DNA of 64,000 nucleotides from Rhodocyclaceae bacterium (GCA_030682175.1 JAUXOM010000036.1:62001-126000); one strand, 5' to 3'. Counted from the first letter of the stretch, positions 47,708 through 58,479 are shown. A program made the numbers and translations. The notes: generated by a model not told the origin, from the letters alone.

Positions 47708-50700
47708 ATGAAAATCAGTAAACAACGTCGTCAGCTTCTCGCCATCGGTGGACTTGCCGCCTTCGCCGCCGGCTATGCCGAAACCGGTGGTCGCATGGTG
47801 GGCAAACTCCTGGGCCGCGATACTCCCAAACATAAAACTGCTGGCGATGCGCCAGCGCCGGAATTCAGCGTGGGGCGTCAGGGCGAGTTGGTAATCAACC
47901 CGGCCCAGCAGGTCAGCTACACCACCTGCCTCGGTTGCACCACCATGTGCGGGGTGCGGGTGCGCATCGACCGGGCTTCCGGCAAGGTGTTGCGGGTTGC
48001 CGGCAACCCGTACAGTCCGCTCTCCACCGATCCGCATCTGCCGATGAAAGCCAGCGTGCGGGAGAGCTTCATTGCCATTTCCGCCCTTAACGGCAAGGGA
48101 CTGGAGGGGCGCTCCACCGCCTGTGGGCGCGGCAATGCGGTGGCCCAGCAGATGGATTCCCCCTACCGGGTGCTGACACCGCTCAAGCGTGTCGGCCCCC
48201 GCAATGGCGGACAATGGCAACCCATTTCCTTCGAGCAACTGGTAAAAGAGGTGGTGACCGGCGGCAACCTGTTCGGCGAAGGTGTCGTCGAGGGCTTGGG
48301 GTCGCTGCGCGACCTGAAAACCCCGGTCAACGCTGACAAGCCGGAACTCGGGCCGCGCGTCAATCAAGTTGCAGTGCTCTCCAGCGTTAATGACGGCCGT
48401 GAAAGTTTCGCCCGCCGCTTTTTCCAAAAGTCTTACGGCACACAAAATTTCTTCGGTCACGGTTCCTACTGCGGCGGCTCCTATCGTTCCGGCTCCGGTG
48501 CCCTGTTTGGCGATCACCGGGCGATGCCGCATGGCAAGCCGGATTTTGCCAATGCCGAGTTTGTGTTGTTCGTCGGCACCGCCCCCGGCCAGGCCGGCAA
48601 CCCCTTCAAACGACAGGGTGCGCTGCTGGCCAAGGCGCGCACTCAGGGCAAGCTTTCCTATGTGGTGGTCGATCCGGTTCTGACGCATGCCGACAACCGC
48701 GCCAGTGCCGACCGTGGCCGCTGGTTGCCGATTCGACCGGGCACCGACGGTGCCCTGGCCATGGCGATCATTCGCTGGTTGTTTGAAAATGAGCGCATCG
48801 ATAGCCGCTACCTGGGCTTTCCCAACGAGGTGCTTGCCAAGCAGGGCGGGGAACCCTCGTTCTCCAATGCCACCCATCTGGTGGTGGTCGAGCCCAAGCA
48901 TCCGCGCGAAGGCCGCATGTTGCGCGCCTCGGATCTTGGCGTGGTGATTGCTGAAGACCTGCGCTACAAGGAGGGTGATGCCTTCGTCTGTCTCGACGCA
49001 ACCGGCAAGCCGGTGTTCCACGACAAGGCCATGGGTCCGGCACAACTGTTTGTCGATACTGCGCTGGTCGTGGGCGGGCAGGAGGTTCGGGTCAAGTCAT
49101 CCCTGTTGCTGCTGCGGGAAGAGGCGATGCGCCTCGAACTGCCGGCCTATGCAGAAGCTTGCGGTATTGCGGCCGATACGCTGGCTGCCCTGGCGAAAGA
49201 GCTTTCCTCCCACGGCAAACTCGCTTCCGTCATCGCCCATGGCGGCATGATGAGCGGCAGCGGTTTTTACAACGCCTATGCCCTGATGAGCATCAATACG
49301 CTGCTTGGCAATATCAACTGGAAAGGCGGATTTGTCGCCAATGGCGGCGGGTTCAAGTTTGACGGCGAGGGGCCGCGCTACAACCTGGATACCTTCCCGG
49401 GGATGGTCAAGCCGAGTGGCACGCCGCTCGGTCGCAACATGCCTTACGAGAAGACCTCGGAGTTTGCCGCGCGCAAGGCTGAAGGCAAGCCCTATCCGGC
49501 GGCAGCCCCCTGGTTCCCCAATGCTCCCGGACTGACCACCGAACTCCTGCCGGGCGGAATCAACGGTTACCCCTATCATCTGAAGGCACTGATCCTCTGG
49601 TCGTCCAACCCGCTCTACGGCATCGCCGGTCTGCGGACGAAGATTGGCAAGGACTTGGCCGACCCGAAAAGACTGCCCTTGATCATCTCTGTCGACCCGT
49701 TCATCAACGAGAGCAATGCCTATGCAGATTACATCGTGCCCGATTCGCTGATGTACGAAAGCTGGGGCTGGGTCGCCGCATGGAATGGCGTGCCAACCAA
49801 GTCGATGAGCGCCCGTTGGCCGGTCATCGAGCCGCAGGCAGCCAAAACGCCGGAAGGCCAGGCGATTGGCATGGAGACTTTTTTCATTGCCTTGGCCAAG
49901 GCAATGGACCTGCCGGGTTTCGGCGAGGACGCGCTACGCGACACCGAGGGCAATGCTTTTCCCCTGAACGGTCCCGAGGATTGGTATCTGCGCGCTGGTG
50001 CCAACATCGCCTGGCAGGGCAAGGAGCCGGTCGCCGATGCCACCGAGGAGGATGTGATTCTTTCCGGGGTCGAGCGTCTGCGGCCCTTGCTGGAGAAAAC
50101 CCTGAAGCCGGAGGAGGTTGCCAAGGTTGCCTTTCTGCTCAGTCGTGGCGGCCGTTATCAACCCGGCAAGGACGCCTACGATGAAGAAAATGCCGCGTGG
50201 ATGCGCAACCCGATGAAATTCATGAGTCACCTGTGGAACGAAAATGTCGGTGCTTCGAAAAACAGCCTGTCAGGCAAGCGCAATCGCGGCTGCGGCAGCT
50301 GGATCGAGCCTGCGTTTGCCGATGGCACGCCGGTGCGGAGTATTTACCCCGCCGAACAATGGCCCATGCAACTGGTGAGTTACAAGTCTGCGCTGCAGAA
50401 CTCATACTCGATCGGCGCCACTCGTCTGCTTGGTGTGCATCCGGAAAATCCGGTGCTGATCCATCCCGACGACGCGCTTCGCCTGAATCTGGCAATGGGC
50501 GACCTGGCGGAGATTTCCACGCCGGGCGGCAGCCTGAAGGCGCGCATCATGATCCATGCCGGTATCATTCCGGGCGTGGCCGCCTTCGAGCACGGCTTCG
50601 GCCACCGGGAACTGGGCGCCCGCGCCCACCGACTCGGCAGTCATCGACAGCCAGAGGATAAACGGCTGGCGGCTGGCGTTAACCTGAACGACATCGGTCT

Positions 50701-50797
50701 CATGGATCCGACCCGGCCCGACAAGGCGCCCTGGGTTGACGCCATCTCCGGCGCTTCGGTACGGAATGGTCTGCCGGCGAAAATCCGGCGGATGTGA
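47708..50797 (+). CDS. ttrA: Tetrathionate reductase catalytic subunit (molybdopterin)
   Basis: 1029 residues with a Tat-type N-terminus (KQRRQLLAIGG). A [4Fe-4S] site CLGCTTMC with later TACGRGN opens the molybdopterin domain, and GHGSYCGGSYRSGSG contains the cysteine expected to ligate Mo, as in TtrA. MGDLAEISTPGGSLKAR marks the C-terminal guanine-dinucleotide-binding domain. It reduces tetrathionate to thiosulfate in the periplasm. The order ttrB-ttrC-ttrA and the adjoining ttrSR fit the Salmonella locus content. Arsenate- or polysulfide-type enzymes of the same family are less likely given TtrS. Confidence 0.92.
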   Translation: MKISKQRRQLLAIGGLAAFAAGYAETGGRMVGKLLGRDTPKHKTAGDAPAPEFSVGRQGELVINPAQQVSYTTCLGCTTMCGVRVRIDRASGKVLRVAGNPYSPLSTDPHLPMKASVRESFIAISALNGKGLEGRSTACGRGNAVAQQMDSPYRVLTPLKRVGPRNGGQWQPISFEQLVKEVVTGGNLFGEGVVEGLGSLRDLKTPVNADKPELGPRVNQVAVLSSVNDGRESFARRFFQKSYGTQNFFGHGSYCGGSYRSGSGALFGDHRAMPHGKPDFANAEFVLFVGTAPGQAGNPFKRQGALLAKARTQGKLSYVVVDPVLTHADNRASADRGRWLPIRPGTDGALAMAIIRWLFENERIDSRYLGFPNEVLAKQGGEPSFSNATHLVVVEPKHPREGRMLRASDLGVVIAEDLRYKEGDAFVCLDATGKPVFHDKAMGPAQLFVDTALVVGGQEVRVKSSLLLLREEAMRLELPAYAEACGIAADTLAALAKELSSHGKLASVIAHGGMMSGSGFYNAYALMSINTLLGNINWKGGFVANGGGFKFDGEGPRYNLDTFPGMVKPSGTPLGRNMPYEKTSEFAARKAEGKPYPAAAPWFPNAPGLTTELLPGGINGYPYHLKALILWSSNPLYGIAGLRTKIGKDLADPKRLPLIISVDPFINESNAYADYIVPDSLMYESWGWVAAWNGVPTKSMSARWPVIEPQAAKTPEGQAIGMETFFIALAKAMDLPGFGEDALRDTEGNAFPLNGPEDWYLRAGANIAWQGKEPVADATEEDVILSGVERLRPLLEKTLKPEEVAKVAFLLSRGGRYQPGKDAYDEENAAWMRNPMKFMSHLWNENVGASKNSLSGKRNRGCGSWIEPAFADGTPVRSIYPAEQWPMQLVSYKSALQNSYSIGATRLLGVHPENPVLIHPDDALRLNLAMGDLAEISTPGGSLKARIMIHAGIIPGVAAFEHGFGHRELGARAHRLGSHRQPEDKRLAAGVNLNDIGLMDPTRPDKAPWVDAISGASVRNGLPAKIRRM

Positions 50798-50808
50798 AGG
50801 GTGCCGAG

Positions 50809-51441
50809 CTAGTCCAGGGCAGCCGGATTGGCCCGCAGCACGAGGCGAGCCAATTCGGCAGCGGAAGAGACGCCGGCCTTTTCCATGACATGTTGGCGAT
50901 GAATGTGCACCGTTTTTTCGCTGATTCCGAGGGCGGCCGCGATCAGTTTGTTGGGCTGCCCGAGCGCTACCAGGCGAGCGACTTCCTGTTCGCGGGGCGA
51001 CAGGTTGGCCAGCGCGGCTCCGGCAGCGTCACGCTTCTGCGTCTGGCTCAAGGTTTCGGCACCGCTCCGCATGGCAGCCGCCACGGCGTCCAGCACCATC
51101 TGATCCTTGAATGGTTTTTCGATGAAGTCACTGGCGCCCGATTTCATCGCCTGAACCGCCAGCGATACGTCGGCATGCCCGGTCATGAAAATGATCGGCA
51201 GCTCAATGCCGCGCTCGCGCAACACCTGTTGCAGTTCCAGACCGCTCATGGCCTGCATGCGAATGTCGAGCAGCAGACAGCAGGGTAGAGCCGGCAACTC
51301 TGCAGTTTCGAGGAACTCCTCGGCGGAGGCATATAAGCTGACCTTCCAGCCGACCGATTCGAGCAGGAAGCGTAATGATCGGCGCAGGCCGGCATCATCC
51401 TCAACGACGTGAACAAGGCACTGGTCAGGCAGATTGATCAT
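50809..51441 (-). CDS. ttrR: Response regulator TtrR (FixJ/LuxR type)
   Basis: 210 residues from MINLPDQCLVHVVEDDAGLR. Receiver with D in CLLLDIRMQAMSG, T in FMTGHAD and K in FIEKPF; LuxR-type helix-turn-helix at the C-terminus: LSPREQEVARLVALGQPNKLIA and KTVHIHRQHVMEKAGV. Expected to activate ttrBCA when phosphorylated by TtrS. It overlaps ttrS by 17 bp and converges with ttrA, 11 bp apart. A longer upstream ORF start was rejected. Confidence 0.92.
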   Translation of the reverse strand: MINLPDQCLVHVVEDDAGLRRSLRFLLESVGWKVSLYASAEEFLETAELPALPCCLLLDIRMQAMSGLELQQVLRERGIELPIIFMTGHADVSLAVQAMKSGASDFIEKPFKDQMVLDAVAAAMRSGAETLSQTQKRDAAGAALANLSPREQEVARLVALGQPNKLIAAALGISEKTVHIHRQHVMEKAGVSSAAELARLVLRANPAALD

Positions 51442-53227
51442 GGCAGGGTAAAGAGAAGGAAAAGCGCATGCCGGGGCCGTCCGCGTTAGGCGCGGCCCAC
51501 AGGCGGCCACCGTGGGCCTCGATGATGGTTTTGCAGATGGGTAGGCCCAGGCCCAGACCATCGGGCTTGGTGGTGAAAAATGGTTCGAACAGATGCGTCT
51601 GCTGGGCTGCGTTCAGGCCGATGCCGCGGTCTATCACGTGCACCAGCAGGCGGGGTTCGGCGGTTTCGATGATGATCTGGATGCCTCGGCGCTCGGCTGG
51701 CAGATCACGGCTGGCATCGAGCGCATTCTTGATCAAATTGAGTAGCACCTGTTGAATCTGCGGCCCGTCCGCCAGTGCCTGGCAAGCCCCGGTCAACTTG
51801 TTGTCGATGGTGATTCCCGGCGGGCGATCCAGCATGCCGAGAATGAGCCGTCGGGCTTCTTCCGCGATTGCCACAAGATCTGTCGGTTCGCGCAGCGCTG
51901 CGCGTTTTCTGACGAAATGACGGATGCGCTGGACGATGCCACCGGCCCTCTCGGATTCATTGACAATTTCTGTGCAGGCTTCGGTCAGCGCTGCGGGAGT
52001 CAGGTTCCCGCCGGATTGCCGCAACAGTACGCTGCGGGCGTAGTTGCCGATGGTGGCGAGAGGCTGGTTGATTTCGTGTGCCAGATTGCCGGAAAGTTCG
52101 CCCAACACGGATAGCCGGGAAAGGTGCTCCATCTGTTCCTGGCTTTCACGCATGCGCGCCTCTGCCAGTTCGCGAGCGTGCAGTGAATCCCGCAACTCGG
52201 CGGTCCGGCGGTGAACCAGGTGCTCCACCCTGACGGTATGAATGATCCAGGCCATCAGCAGGGCTAACGCACCCAGCAGCCATGGCCAGAAGCGGCGAAC
52301 CAGTCCCTCGGGGGTGATTTCCCTGAGGTAGGCGTAGGGGCCGATACGCAAGTCGCGGTAAAGGTCGTGAACCGGCTGGTAGTCGGCGGGCACGGACCAA
52401 CTCATTTTGCCTTCCCCCTCCGGCATGGCCAGCAGCGCCCGGGCAACGGCCTTGGCCAGTGCCGGGTCGGTCTGCCGGGTTACGGCGATGGGCCAGTCAG
52501 GGTACAAGGGCGTCGACAGGGCGCAGGCCAGGCCGCCTTCCTGCCGGGGCGAGAGCACCCGAAAATCCTCCAGTTTGAGTTGCCCCTGGCGAGCCATCTG
52601 TTCGAGCAGGCAGGCACGGACGATCCCCGCATCTACGCGACCGTGTTTAACCGCATCGATGATTTTTGTCATCGGCAAACCGACAAAGACCGTCTCCTTG
52701 ATGTCCGATTCGGGGTCGATGCCTAGTCGCAGCAGTTCCCGGGCCGCCGCCAGATAACCGCCAAATGCCTCGGGAGCGACCGCTGCGACCCGCTTGCCGG
52801 CCAGATCGGAAAGTTCGTGCAGATCCTGGCGACTCGCCCGGACAATCACCGCCGAGCCGATTGCCTGGGTCGCTGTGACAGCGTAAGGAGAGACAAGTGT
52901 CGCGATGCGGCTAAGCCCGAACTCGGTCTCCATGGTGACGTAGTAGCCCGGGTTGGTGATCACCAAGTCAACGCGCTGTTCGGCAATGGCCTTTCGCAGC
53001 CCCTCCACGTCGTAGTTGTCCAGCCGGAAACGGTGGCCTGGTACGGCATCATTCAAATAGGCAATGACCGGTGACCAATCGGATATGGCAGCCCGCTCAC
53101 CCTGATAGGCAAACACCCCGATGGCGACATCCCTTCCGGTTGCACCAACCGGAGAGAGAATAAGTAGGGAGGCGAGGCCGAAGATGAACCTCAGTCCCCA
53201 TGAGCGCTGATCAGCAGAGAGTCGCAT
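51425..53227 (-). CDS. ttrS: Tetrathionate sensor histidine kinase TtrS
   Basis: 600 residues: signal or anchor helix (FIFGLASLLILSPVGA), a periplasmic PhnD-like binding domain (about 33-290; VAIGVFAYQGERAAISDWSP, DLVITNPGYYV), membrane helix about 305-327, then a kinase core with LGELSGNLAHEINQPLATIGN (phosphorylated H), LLNLIKNALDA (N box), VIDRGIGL and FFTTKPDGLGLGLPICK. The PhnD-like sensor is characteristic of TtrS, which detects tetrathionate. Its gene lies convergent to ttrBCA, with ttrR downstream. Confidence 0.93.
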   Translation of the reverse strand: MRLSADQRSWGLRFIFGLASLLILSPVGATGRDVAIGVFAYQGERAAISDWSPVIAYLNDAVPGHRFRLDNYDVEGLRKAIAEQRVDLVITNPGYYVTMETEFGLSRIATLVSPYAVTATQAIGSAVIVRASRQDLHELSDLAGKRVAAVAPEAFGGYLAAARELLRLGIDPESDIKETVFVGLPMTKIIDAVKHGRVDAGIVRACLLEQMARQGQLKLEDFRVLSPRQEGGLACALSTPLYPDWPIAVTRQTDPALAKAVARALLAMPEGEGKMSWSVPADYQPVHDLYRDLRIGPYAYLREITPEGLVRRFWPWLLGALALLMAWIIHTVRVEHLVHRRTAELRDSLHARELAEARMRESQEQMEHLSRLSVLGELSGNLAHEINQPLATIGNYARSVLLRQSGGNLTPAALTEACTEIVNESERAGGIVQRIRHFVRKRAALREPTDLVAIAEEARRLILGMLDRPPGITIDNKLTGACQALADGPQIQQVLLNLIKNALDASRDLPAERRGIQIIIETAEPRLLVHVIDRGIGLNAAQQTHLFEPFFTTKPDGLGLGLPICKTIIEAHGGRLWAAPNADGPGMRFSFSLPCHDQSA

Positions 53228-53342
53228 AGGCCCGACAAGTATATACAGGCAGAGGTGGCAGCCCGGACCTAAGCAGGGTTTTTGCCTCAGTCCGATCGGT
53301 TAGAATTTACACTTTGCGGCATTGTCCCCGACCCTACTGCCC

Positions 53343-56300
53343 ATGACCGCCCGACTGCGGGAAATCCCCTACAACACCACTTCGTTTTCAGACCGCGAGA
53401 TCATCATCCGCTTGCTGGGTGAAGAGATGTGGGCGGTGCTGGATGTATTGCGCGGCCAGCGGGTCACCGGCCGATCGGCGCGCATGCTGTACGAGGTGCT
53501 GGGCGACATCTGGGTGGTGCGCCGCAACCCCTATCTTGAAGACGACCTGCTTGCCAGCCCGGAGCGCCGCCAGGCGCTGGTTGGCGCACTCAAGCATCGG
53601 CTGGCTGAAATCGAGCGGCGCCGCGCCGGAAACGAGGCCGTGGCGCAACTCCTCGTCGCTGCGGAGCAGGCGGTGGCCGAGTTCGAGCAGTGGTTCGCCA
53701 ACACGCGCGCGCTACGCAAAAAAGTGCTGCAGCGGCTGGCCCGCCACACCCATCGCGACAACATCGGCTTTGACGGTCTGTCACGGGTGGCGCATGTGAC
53801 GGATGCCACCGACTGGCGGGTCGAGTACCCCTTCGTTGTGCTGACGCCCGATACCGAGGAGGAGATCGCGCCGCTGGTGCGCGGGCTGATCGAACTCGAG
53901 CTGACCATCATCCCGCGGGGTGGCGGCACCGGCTATACCGGGGGCGCCGTGCCGCTTACGCCCCGCTCGGCGGTCATCAATACCGAAAAGCTCACCGACA
54001 TGGGCGCGCCGGTTGAAACGCTGCTGCCCGGGTTGACGCAGCCTTACACCACCCTGTTTACCGTCGCCGGCGTCGTCACCCGGCGCGCCATTGAGCGGGC
54101 GGAAGAGGCCAGCCGCATCTTCGCCTGCGACCCGACCTCGGCCGATGCCTCCTGCATCGGCGGCAACATCGCCATGAACGCCGGCGGCAAGAAGGCCGTG
54201 CTGTGGGGCACGGCGCTCGATAACCTGGCCTCATGGCGGATGGTGGACACACAGGGCGCGTGGCTGGAGGTGGAGCGGATCGACCACAATCTGGGCAAGA
54301 TTCACGAGCAGGAGACGGTCACTTTCCGCATCAAGCACTTGAGCGACAGCGGTGCCGTGATGAGCGAGGAGATGCTGGCCATCCCCGGCGGCACCTTCCG
54401 CAAGGCCGGTCTGGGCAAGGATGTCACCGACAAGTTTCTCGCCGGCCTGCCCGGCGTACAGAAGGAAGGTTGCGACGGCATCATCACTTCGGCCGTCTGG
54501 ATATTGCACCAGATGCCGCCGGTGACGCGCACCGTCTGCCTCGAATTCTACGGCCAGGTGCGCGATGCCGTGCCGAGCATTGTCGAGATTACCGACTACT
54601 TCAAGCCGGGTGGCGCGGGGCTGGCCGCCGGTGTGCGGCTGGCCGGCTTCGAACATCTCGACGAGCGCTATGTGAAGGCGGTCGGCTACGCCACCAAGGC
54701 CAAGCGCCACGGCCGGCCGAAGATGGTGCTGATCGGCGATATCGTCGGTGCCGACGAAGACGCAGTGATGCGCGCCACCTCGGCCGTGGTGAAAATGGCC
54801 AACGCACGCAGCGGCGAGGGTTTCATCGCCGTCACCGCGGAGGCGCGCAAGCAGTTCTGGCTCGATCGCGGCCGCACGGCGGCGATTTCCCGCCACACCA
54901 ACGCCTTCAAGATCAACGAGGATGTGGTGATTCCCTTGCCGCGCATGGGCGACTATTGCGACGGCATCGACCGGCTCAACATCGAACTGTCGATCAGCAA
55001 CAAGCTGGCCCTGTGCACCGCCCTGGAAGCGTTTTTGCGCAGCGACATCGGCAACTGGCCGCTGCACCTCGGCGACACGGCGCAGACCGGACTGAATGCA
55101 GAGGCGGTGGTCGGTGAGCGGCGCGATCTGGCCCTGGAGGCGGTGGCCGAAGTGCGGGCGCGCTGGCAAGCTCTGCTCGATGCACTGAACGCCGATGACA
55201 CGGTATTCCACCAGTTGCAGGATTATTCGACGCGCGTCTCCTGGAAGATCGAACTTAAGCCCTTGATGGAGGAGATCTTCGTCGGCGTTGCCTATGGTCC
55301 ATTGCTTGAGCACATCATCGCGCTGCATCGGGAGGTTTTGCGCGGCCGCGTGTTCATCGCCCTGCACATGCACGCCGGCGACGGCAACGTGCATACCAAC
55401 ATCCCCGTCAACTCCGACAACTACGCCATGCTGCAAACCGCCTACCGCACGGTCGAGCGCATCATGGTGCTGGCGCGGGATCTGGGTGGCGTGATTTCCG
55501 GGGAACATGGCATCGGCATTACCAAGCTGGAATTCGTCGAGGACGAGGAAATTCGCCCGTTCCGCGAATACAAGCAGCGCATCGACCCGACCGGCCGCTT
55601 CAACAAGGGCAAGCTGATGGCCGGCGCCGACCTGCGCAACGCCTACACGCCCTCGTTTGCCCTGCTGGGCATCGAATCGCTGATCATGGAGCAGTCCGAA
55701 ATCGGCCGCATCACCGATTCGATCAAGGATTGCCTGCGCTGCGGCAAGTGCAAGCCGGTCTGCTCTACTCATATTCCGCGCGCCAATCTGCTCTACTCGC
55801 CGCGCAACAAGATTCTCGGCGTCGGCCTGCTGGTCGAGGCCTTCCTCTATGAAGAGCAGACGCGGCGCGGCATCTCGCTCAAGCACTTCGAGGAATTCTC
55901 CGATGTCGCCGACCACTGCACGGTCTGCCACAAGTGCCTGAAGCCCTGCCCGGTCGACATCGACTTCGGCGACGTGTCGATCGCCATGCGCAACTTCCTG
56001 CGCACCCAGGGCAAGAAACGCAGTTCGCCCGGCACGCGGCTGGCCATGGCCTTCCTCACCGCCACCGACCCGACCACCATCAAGGCCATGAAGGCCGGCA
56101 TGATCGACCTTGGTTACCGCGCCCAGCGCCTCGGCCACCGGGTCGCCAAAATGCTCGGGCTGACGCAGGACATGGTGCGCCGTCCGCCTGCCTCGCTGGG
56201 CCGGCCGAATGTGCAAACGCAGGTGATCCACTTCCTCAACAAACCGCTGCCGGCCCATGTGCCGCGCCGTACCGCGCGCGCCCTGCTCGATGTCGAGGAC

Positions 56301-57212
56301 AGCGCAATGATTCCGGTGATCCGCGACCCGAAAAAGGCCAGCGAGGAATCCGATGCGGTGTTCTATTTCCCCGGCTGTGGCTCGGAACGCCTGTTCTCGC
56401 AGGTCGGACTTGCCACCCAGGCGATGCTCTGGCATGTCGGCGCCACCACGGTGCTGCCGCCCGGTTACCTGTGCTGCGGCTATCCGCAGACCGCGTCGGG
56501 CGATGACGACAAGGGGCGCGCGATCACCACAGCCAATCGCGTGCTGTTCCACCGCGTCGCCAACACGCTCAACTATCTCGACATCAAGACGGTGATCGTC
56601 AGTTGCGGCACCTGCATGGACCAGTTGCTGAAATACGAATTCGAACGCATCTTTCCCGGCTGCCGCCTGCTCGATATCCATGAGTACCTGATGGAGAAGG
56701 GCGTCAAGCTGGAGGGTGTGGCGGGCGTTCAATATCTCTACCACGACCCCTGCCACACGCCGATGAAGTCGCATAACCCGATCACCGTGGCGAGCACTTT
56801 GCTGGGCAAACCGGTGCTGCTTTCCGACCGCTGTTGCGGCGAATCCGGCACGCTCGCCGTGACGCGCCCGGACGTGTCGACGCAGGTGCGCTTTCGCAAG
56901 CAGCAGGAAATAGAAGATGGTGTGGCGAAACTAAAACGGAGCACGGCGGAGTTTCAGAGCAGGCTAATGCCCGCGCCAGCGGGCGTTATGCCGGAACTAA
57001 AAGTCGGCTCTGGCGCTACGGCGGGCAGCACGACAAAAATCCTTACCTCCTGCCCGAGCTGCCTGCAAGGCCTCGCGCGCTACCGCGAAGATGCCGCTGT
57101 CGAGGCCGATTACATCGTTGTCGAACTGGCCCGCCACCTGCTCGGCAAGGACTGGCTCGAAAAATATGTCAGCACGGCGAATGCGGGCGGCATCGAACGC
57201 GTGCTGCTTTGA
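53343..57212 (+). CDS. DUF3683 FAD-linked oxidoreductase with Fe-S and CCG domains
   Basis: 1289 residues, very large. Order: DUF3683 N-terminus (1-150), FAD-binding type 4 domain (about 165-400; [18 protein letters not shown]), FAD-oxidase C domain with [14 protein letters not shown] and [11 protein letters not shown], a two-cluster ferredoxin ([11 protein letters not shown] and [11 protein letters not shown]), and cysteine-rich CCG regions ([42 protein letters not shown]). It resembles D-lactate/2-hydroxyglutarate-type dehydrogenases fused to their Fe-S subunits; the substrate is unknown. A core repeat (KVGSGATA, residues 1220-1227) with a preceding MPAPAGVMP stretch interrupts the last CCG region. 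A long minus-strand ORF here is a shadow. Confidence 0.9.
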   Translation: MTARLREIPYNTTSFSDREIIIRLLGEEMWAVLDVLRGQRVTGRSARMLYEVLGDIWVVRRNPYLEDDLLASPERRQALVGALKHRLAEIERRRAGNEAVAQLLVAAEQAVAEFEQWFANTRALRKKVLQRLARHTHRDNIGFDGLSRVAHVTDATDWRVEYPFVVLTPDTEEEIAPLVRGLIELELTIIPRGGGTGYTGGAVPLTPRSAVINTEKLTDMGAPVETLLPGLTQPYTTLFTVAGVVTRRAIERAEEASRIFACDPTSADASCIGGNIAMNAGGKKAVLWGTALDNLASWRMVDTQGAWLEVERIDHNLGKIHEQETVTFRIKHLSDSGAVMSEEMLAIPGGTFRKAGLGKDVTDKFLAGLPGVQKEGCDGIITSAVWILHQMPPVTRTVCLEFYGQVRDAVPSIVEITDYFKPGGAGLAAGVRLAGFEHLDERYVKAVGYATKAKRHGRPKMVLIGDIVGADEDAVMRATSAVVKMANARSGEGFIAVTAEARKQFWLDRGRTAAISRHTNAFKINEDVVIPLPRMGDYCDGIDRLNIELSISNKLALCTALEAFLRSDIGNWPLHLGDTAQTGLNAEAVVGERRDLALEAVAEVRARWQALLDALNADDTVFHQLQDYSTRVSWKIELKPLMEEIFVGVAYGPLLEHIIALHREVLRGRVFIALHMHAGDGNVHTNIPVNSDNYAMLQTAYRTVERIMVLARDLGGVISGEHGIGITKLEFVEDEEIRPFREYKQRIDPTGRFNKGKLMAGADLRNAYTPSFALLGIESLIMEQSEIGRITDSIKDCLRCGKCKPVCSTHIPRANLLYSPRNKILGVGLLVEAFLYEEQTRRGISLKHFEEFSDVADHCTVCHKCLKPCPVDIDFGDVSIAMRNFLRTQGKKRSSPGTRLAMAFLTATDPTTIKAMKAGMIDLGYRAQRLGHRVAKMLGLTQDMVRRPPASLGRPNVQTQVIHFLNKPLPAHVPRRTARALLDVEDSAMIPVIRDPKKASEESDAVFYFPGCGSERLFSQVGLATQAMLWHVGATTVLPPGYLCCGYPQTASGDDDKGRAITTANRVLFHRVANTLNYLDIKTVIVSCGTCMDQLLKYEFERIFPGCRLLDIHEYLMEKGVKLEGVAGVQYLYHDPCHTPMKSHNPITVASTLLGKPVLLSDRCCGESGTLAVTRPDVSTQVRFRKQQEIEDGVAKLKRSTAEFQSRLMPAPAGVMPELKVGSGATAGSTTKILTSCPSCLQGLARYREDAAVEADYIVVELARHLLGKDWLEKYVSTANAGGIERVLL
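57000..57022 (+). repeat. Core dispersed repeat, copy 18 (inside FAD/Fe-S gene)
   Basis: AAAGTCGGCTC then TGGCGCTACGGC, three mismatches, preceded by the dyad GCCCGCGCCAGCGGGC (56970-56985). Encodes KVGSGATA. Confidence 0.8.
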
Positions 57213-57303
57213 TTCATTCCTTGGGGCGCGATAGATAGCGCGCATTGCCACGATAGCAACGATTCAATGGTCGACGTCTCCCGCACGGGGTAGGCTGCGC
57301 CAT

Positions 57304-57332
57304 ATCGATAGTCATTGTTAATCGATAACTAT
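57304..57332 (+). promoter_or_regulatory. Repeated ATCGATA / ATAGT-ACTAT element upstream of the ZIP gene
   Basis: ATCGATA occurs at 57304-57310 and 57321-57327, and ATAGT (57308-57312) faces ACTAT (57328-57332). The surrounding 57300-57357 is AT-rich in a GC-rich genome. A possible binding site for a metal-responsive repressor controlling the small ORF and ZIP gene; the regulator is unknown. Confidence 0.4.
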
Positions 57333-57411
57333 TCAATCACTTTACATAACTATCGCCATGAGCAAAAACTCACTACCACTGGCGAAGCGGACGAAAACCA
57401 GGGAGGCCACC

Positions 57412-57531
57412 ATGGACAACAGTGTCTGGCGTCACCATCAAATGGCGATCGGGTATGCCCTGATCGCCTTCGGTATCGGTTTGGCGGGGGTCGCGGTCGG
57501 TGAAACCGTCGCTGGCCCCGGCATGGACTGA
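57412..57531 (+). CDS. 39-residue single-helix membrane protein upstream of ZIP gene
   Basis: MDNSVWRHHQMAIGY followed by ALIAFGIGLAGVAVGETV and GPGMD. One hydrophobic helix and a GGGAGG ribosome site five bases from the ATG. The frame is open from an upstream ATG (57358, 57 residues) but that one lacks a ribosome site. It ends 12 bp before the ZIP gene, so it is probably translated with it. No family is recognised; it could be a small accessory subunit. Confidence 0.6.
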   Translation: MDNSVWRHHQMAIGYALIAFGIGLAGVAVGETVAGPGMD

Positions 57532-57543
57532 CGGGAGGCAGGC

Positions 57544-58479
57544 ATGAGCGCGGAATCAGTCGCCCTTTCCTCTCACAGTTGGTTTGCCTTGTTGCGCGAA
57601 CATGCCCGGCGCCATGTCTTCGCGGCGCTGGGACTGGGGATCGCGCTGCTGGCCGTGACAGTTTTGCTGGTGCAAAGCCTGGTGCAGATCATGGCCGGGG
57701 AGGCGACGGCGGCGCTGCGTTATGCCCTGCTCGGCGGTGCGGCCGGCTTTGCCGCTACCACGCTCGGCGCCCTGCCGGCGCTGGTGCTGCGTGGCATCCC
57801 GCAAAAGCTGGAGGACAGCCTGCTCGGCATGGCGGCGGGCATGATGCTCGCCGCGAGCGCCTTTTCGCTGTTGTTGCCGGGGCTGGCCGCCGGTGCGGAG
57901 ATCCTCGACAGCAAGCCCCTCGGTGCCGCCGTGGTGGTATTGGGCATGGCGCTCGGCGTGCTGCTGATGCTGGGGCTCGATGCGTTCACGCCCCATGAAC
58001 ACGACAAGAGCGGACCGTGCGGACCGGGTCACGAAAGCTGCGGCCGGGTCTGGCTCTTCGTTTTCGCCATCGCGCTGCACAACCTGCCGGAGGGCATGGC
58101 GATCGGCGTCAGTTTCTCGCAGGGCGACCTGACGGTCGGCCTGCCGCTGACCACGGCGATTGCCCTGCAGGACATCCCGGAAGGCCTCGCGGTCGCACTG
58201 GCGCTGCGCACGGCCGGTTTGGCACCGTCACTTGCCGTGCTGGTGGCTGCCGCCAGCGGGCTTCTGGAACCGCTCGGCGCCCTGCTCGGTGTCGGGCTGT
58301 CGAGCGGCCTCGCTGTGGCCTACCCGATTGGTCTGGGCCTGGCCGCCGGCGCCATGATCTTCGTCGTTTCCCACGAGGTGATCCCCGAAACCCATCGCAA
58401 CGGCCATCAGACGCCGGCCACACTGGGTTTGCTGGCCGGCTTCGCGTTGATGATGGTGCTGGATACCACTCTCGGCTGA
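57544..58479 (+). CDS. ZIP family divalent metal transporter
   Basis: 311 residues, about eight helices. ZIP signature helices carry ALHNLPEGMAIGVSFSQG and ALQDIPEGLAVALALR with the metal-binding H/E/N residues, and SHEVIPETHRNGH follows. The loop FTPHEHDKSGPCGPGHESCG is a His/Cys-rich metal-binding segment before the fourth helix. It imports zinc or another divalent ion. The 50-residue N-terminal extension with its own helix is longer than in E. coli ZupT and is like GufA-type members. Preceded by GGGAGG at correct spacing. Confidence 0.92.
   Translation: MSAESVALSSHSWFALLREHARRHVFAALGLGIALLAVTVLLVQSLVQIMAGEATAALRYALLGGAAGFAATTLGALPALVLRGIPQKLEDSLLGMAAGMMLAASAFSLLLPGLAAGAEILDSKPLGAAVVVLGMALGVLLMLGLDAFTPHEHDKSGPCGPGHESCGRVWLFVFAIALHNLPEGMAIGVSFSQGDLTVGLPLTTAIALQDIPEGLAVALALRTAGLAPSLAVLVAAASGLLEPLGALLGVGLSSGLAVAYPIGLGLAAGAMIFVVSHEVIPETHRNGHQTPATLGLLAGFALMMVLDTTLG

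Noticed and set aside
47850-47866. GCGCCAGCGCCGGAATTC in ttrA resembling the core repeat
   Set aside because: Only about 10 matching bases and neither end is conserved; counted as chance in GC-rich codons.
54231-56774. 847-codon open frame on the minus strand
   Set aside because: It is antisense to the conserved FAD/Fe-S oxidoreductase, has His/Arg/Gly-rich composition without motifs, and results from GC-rich third-position bias.
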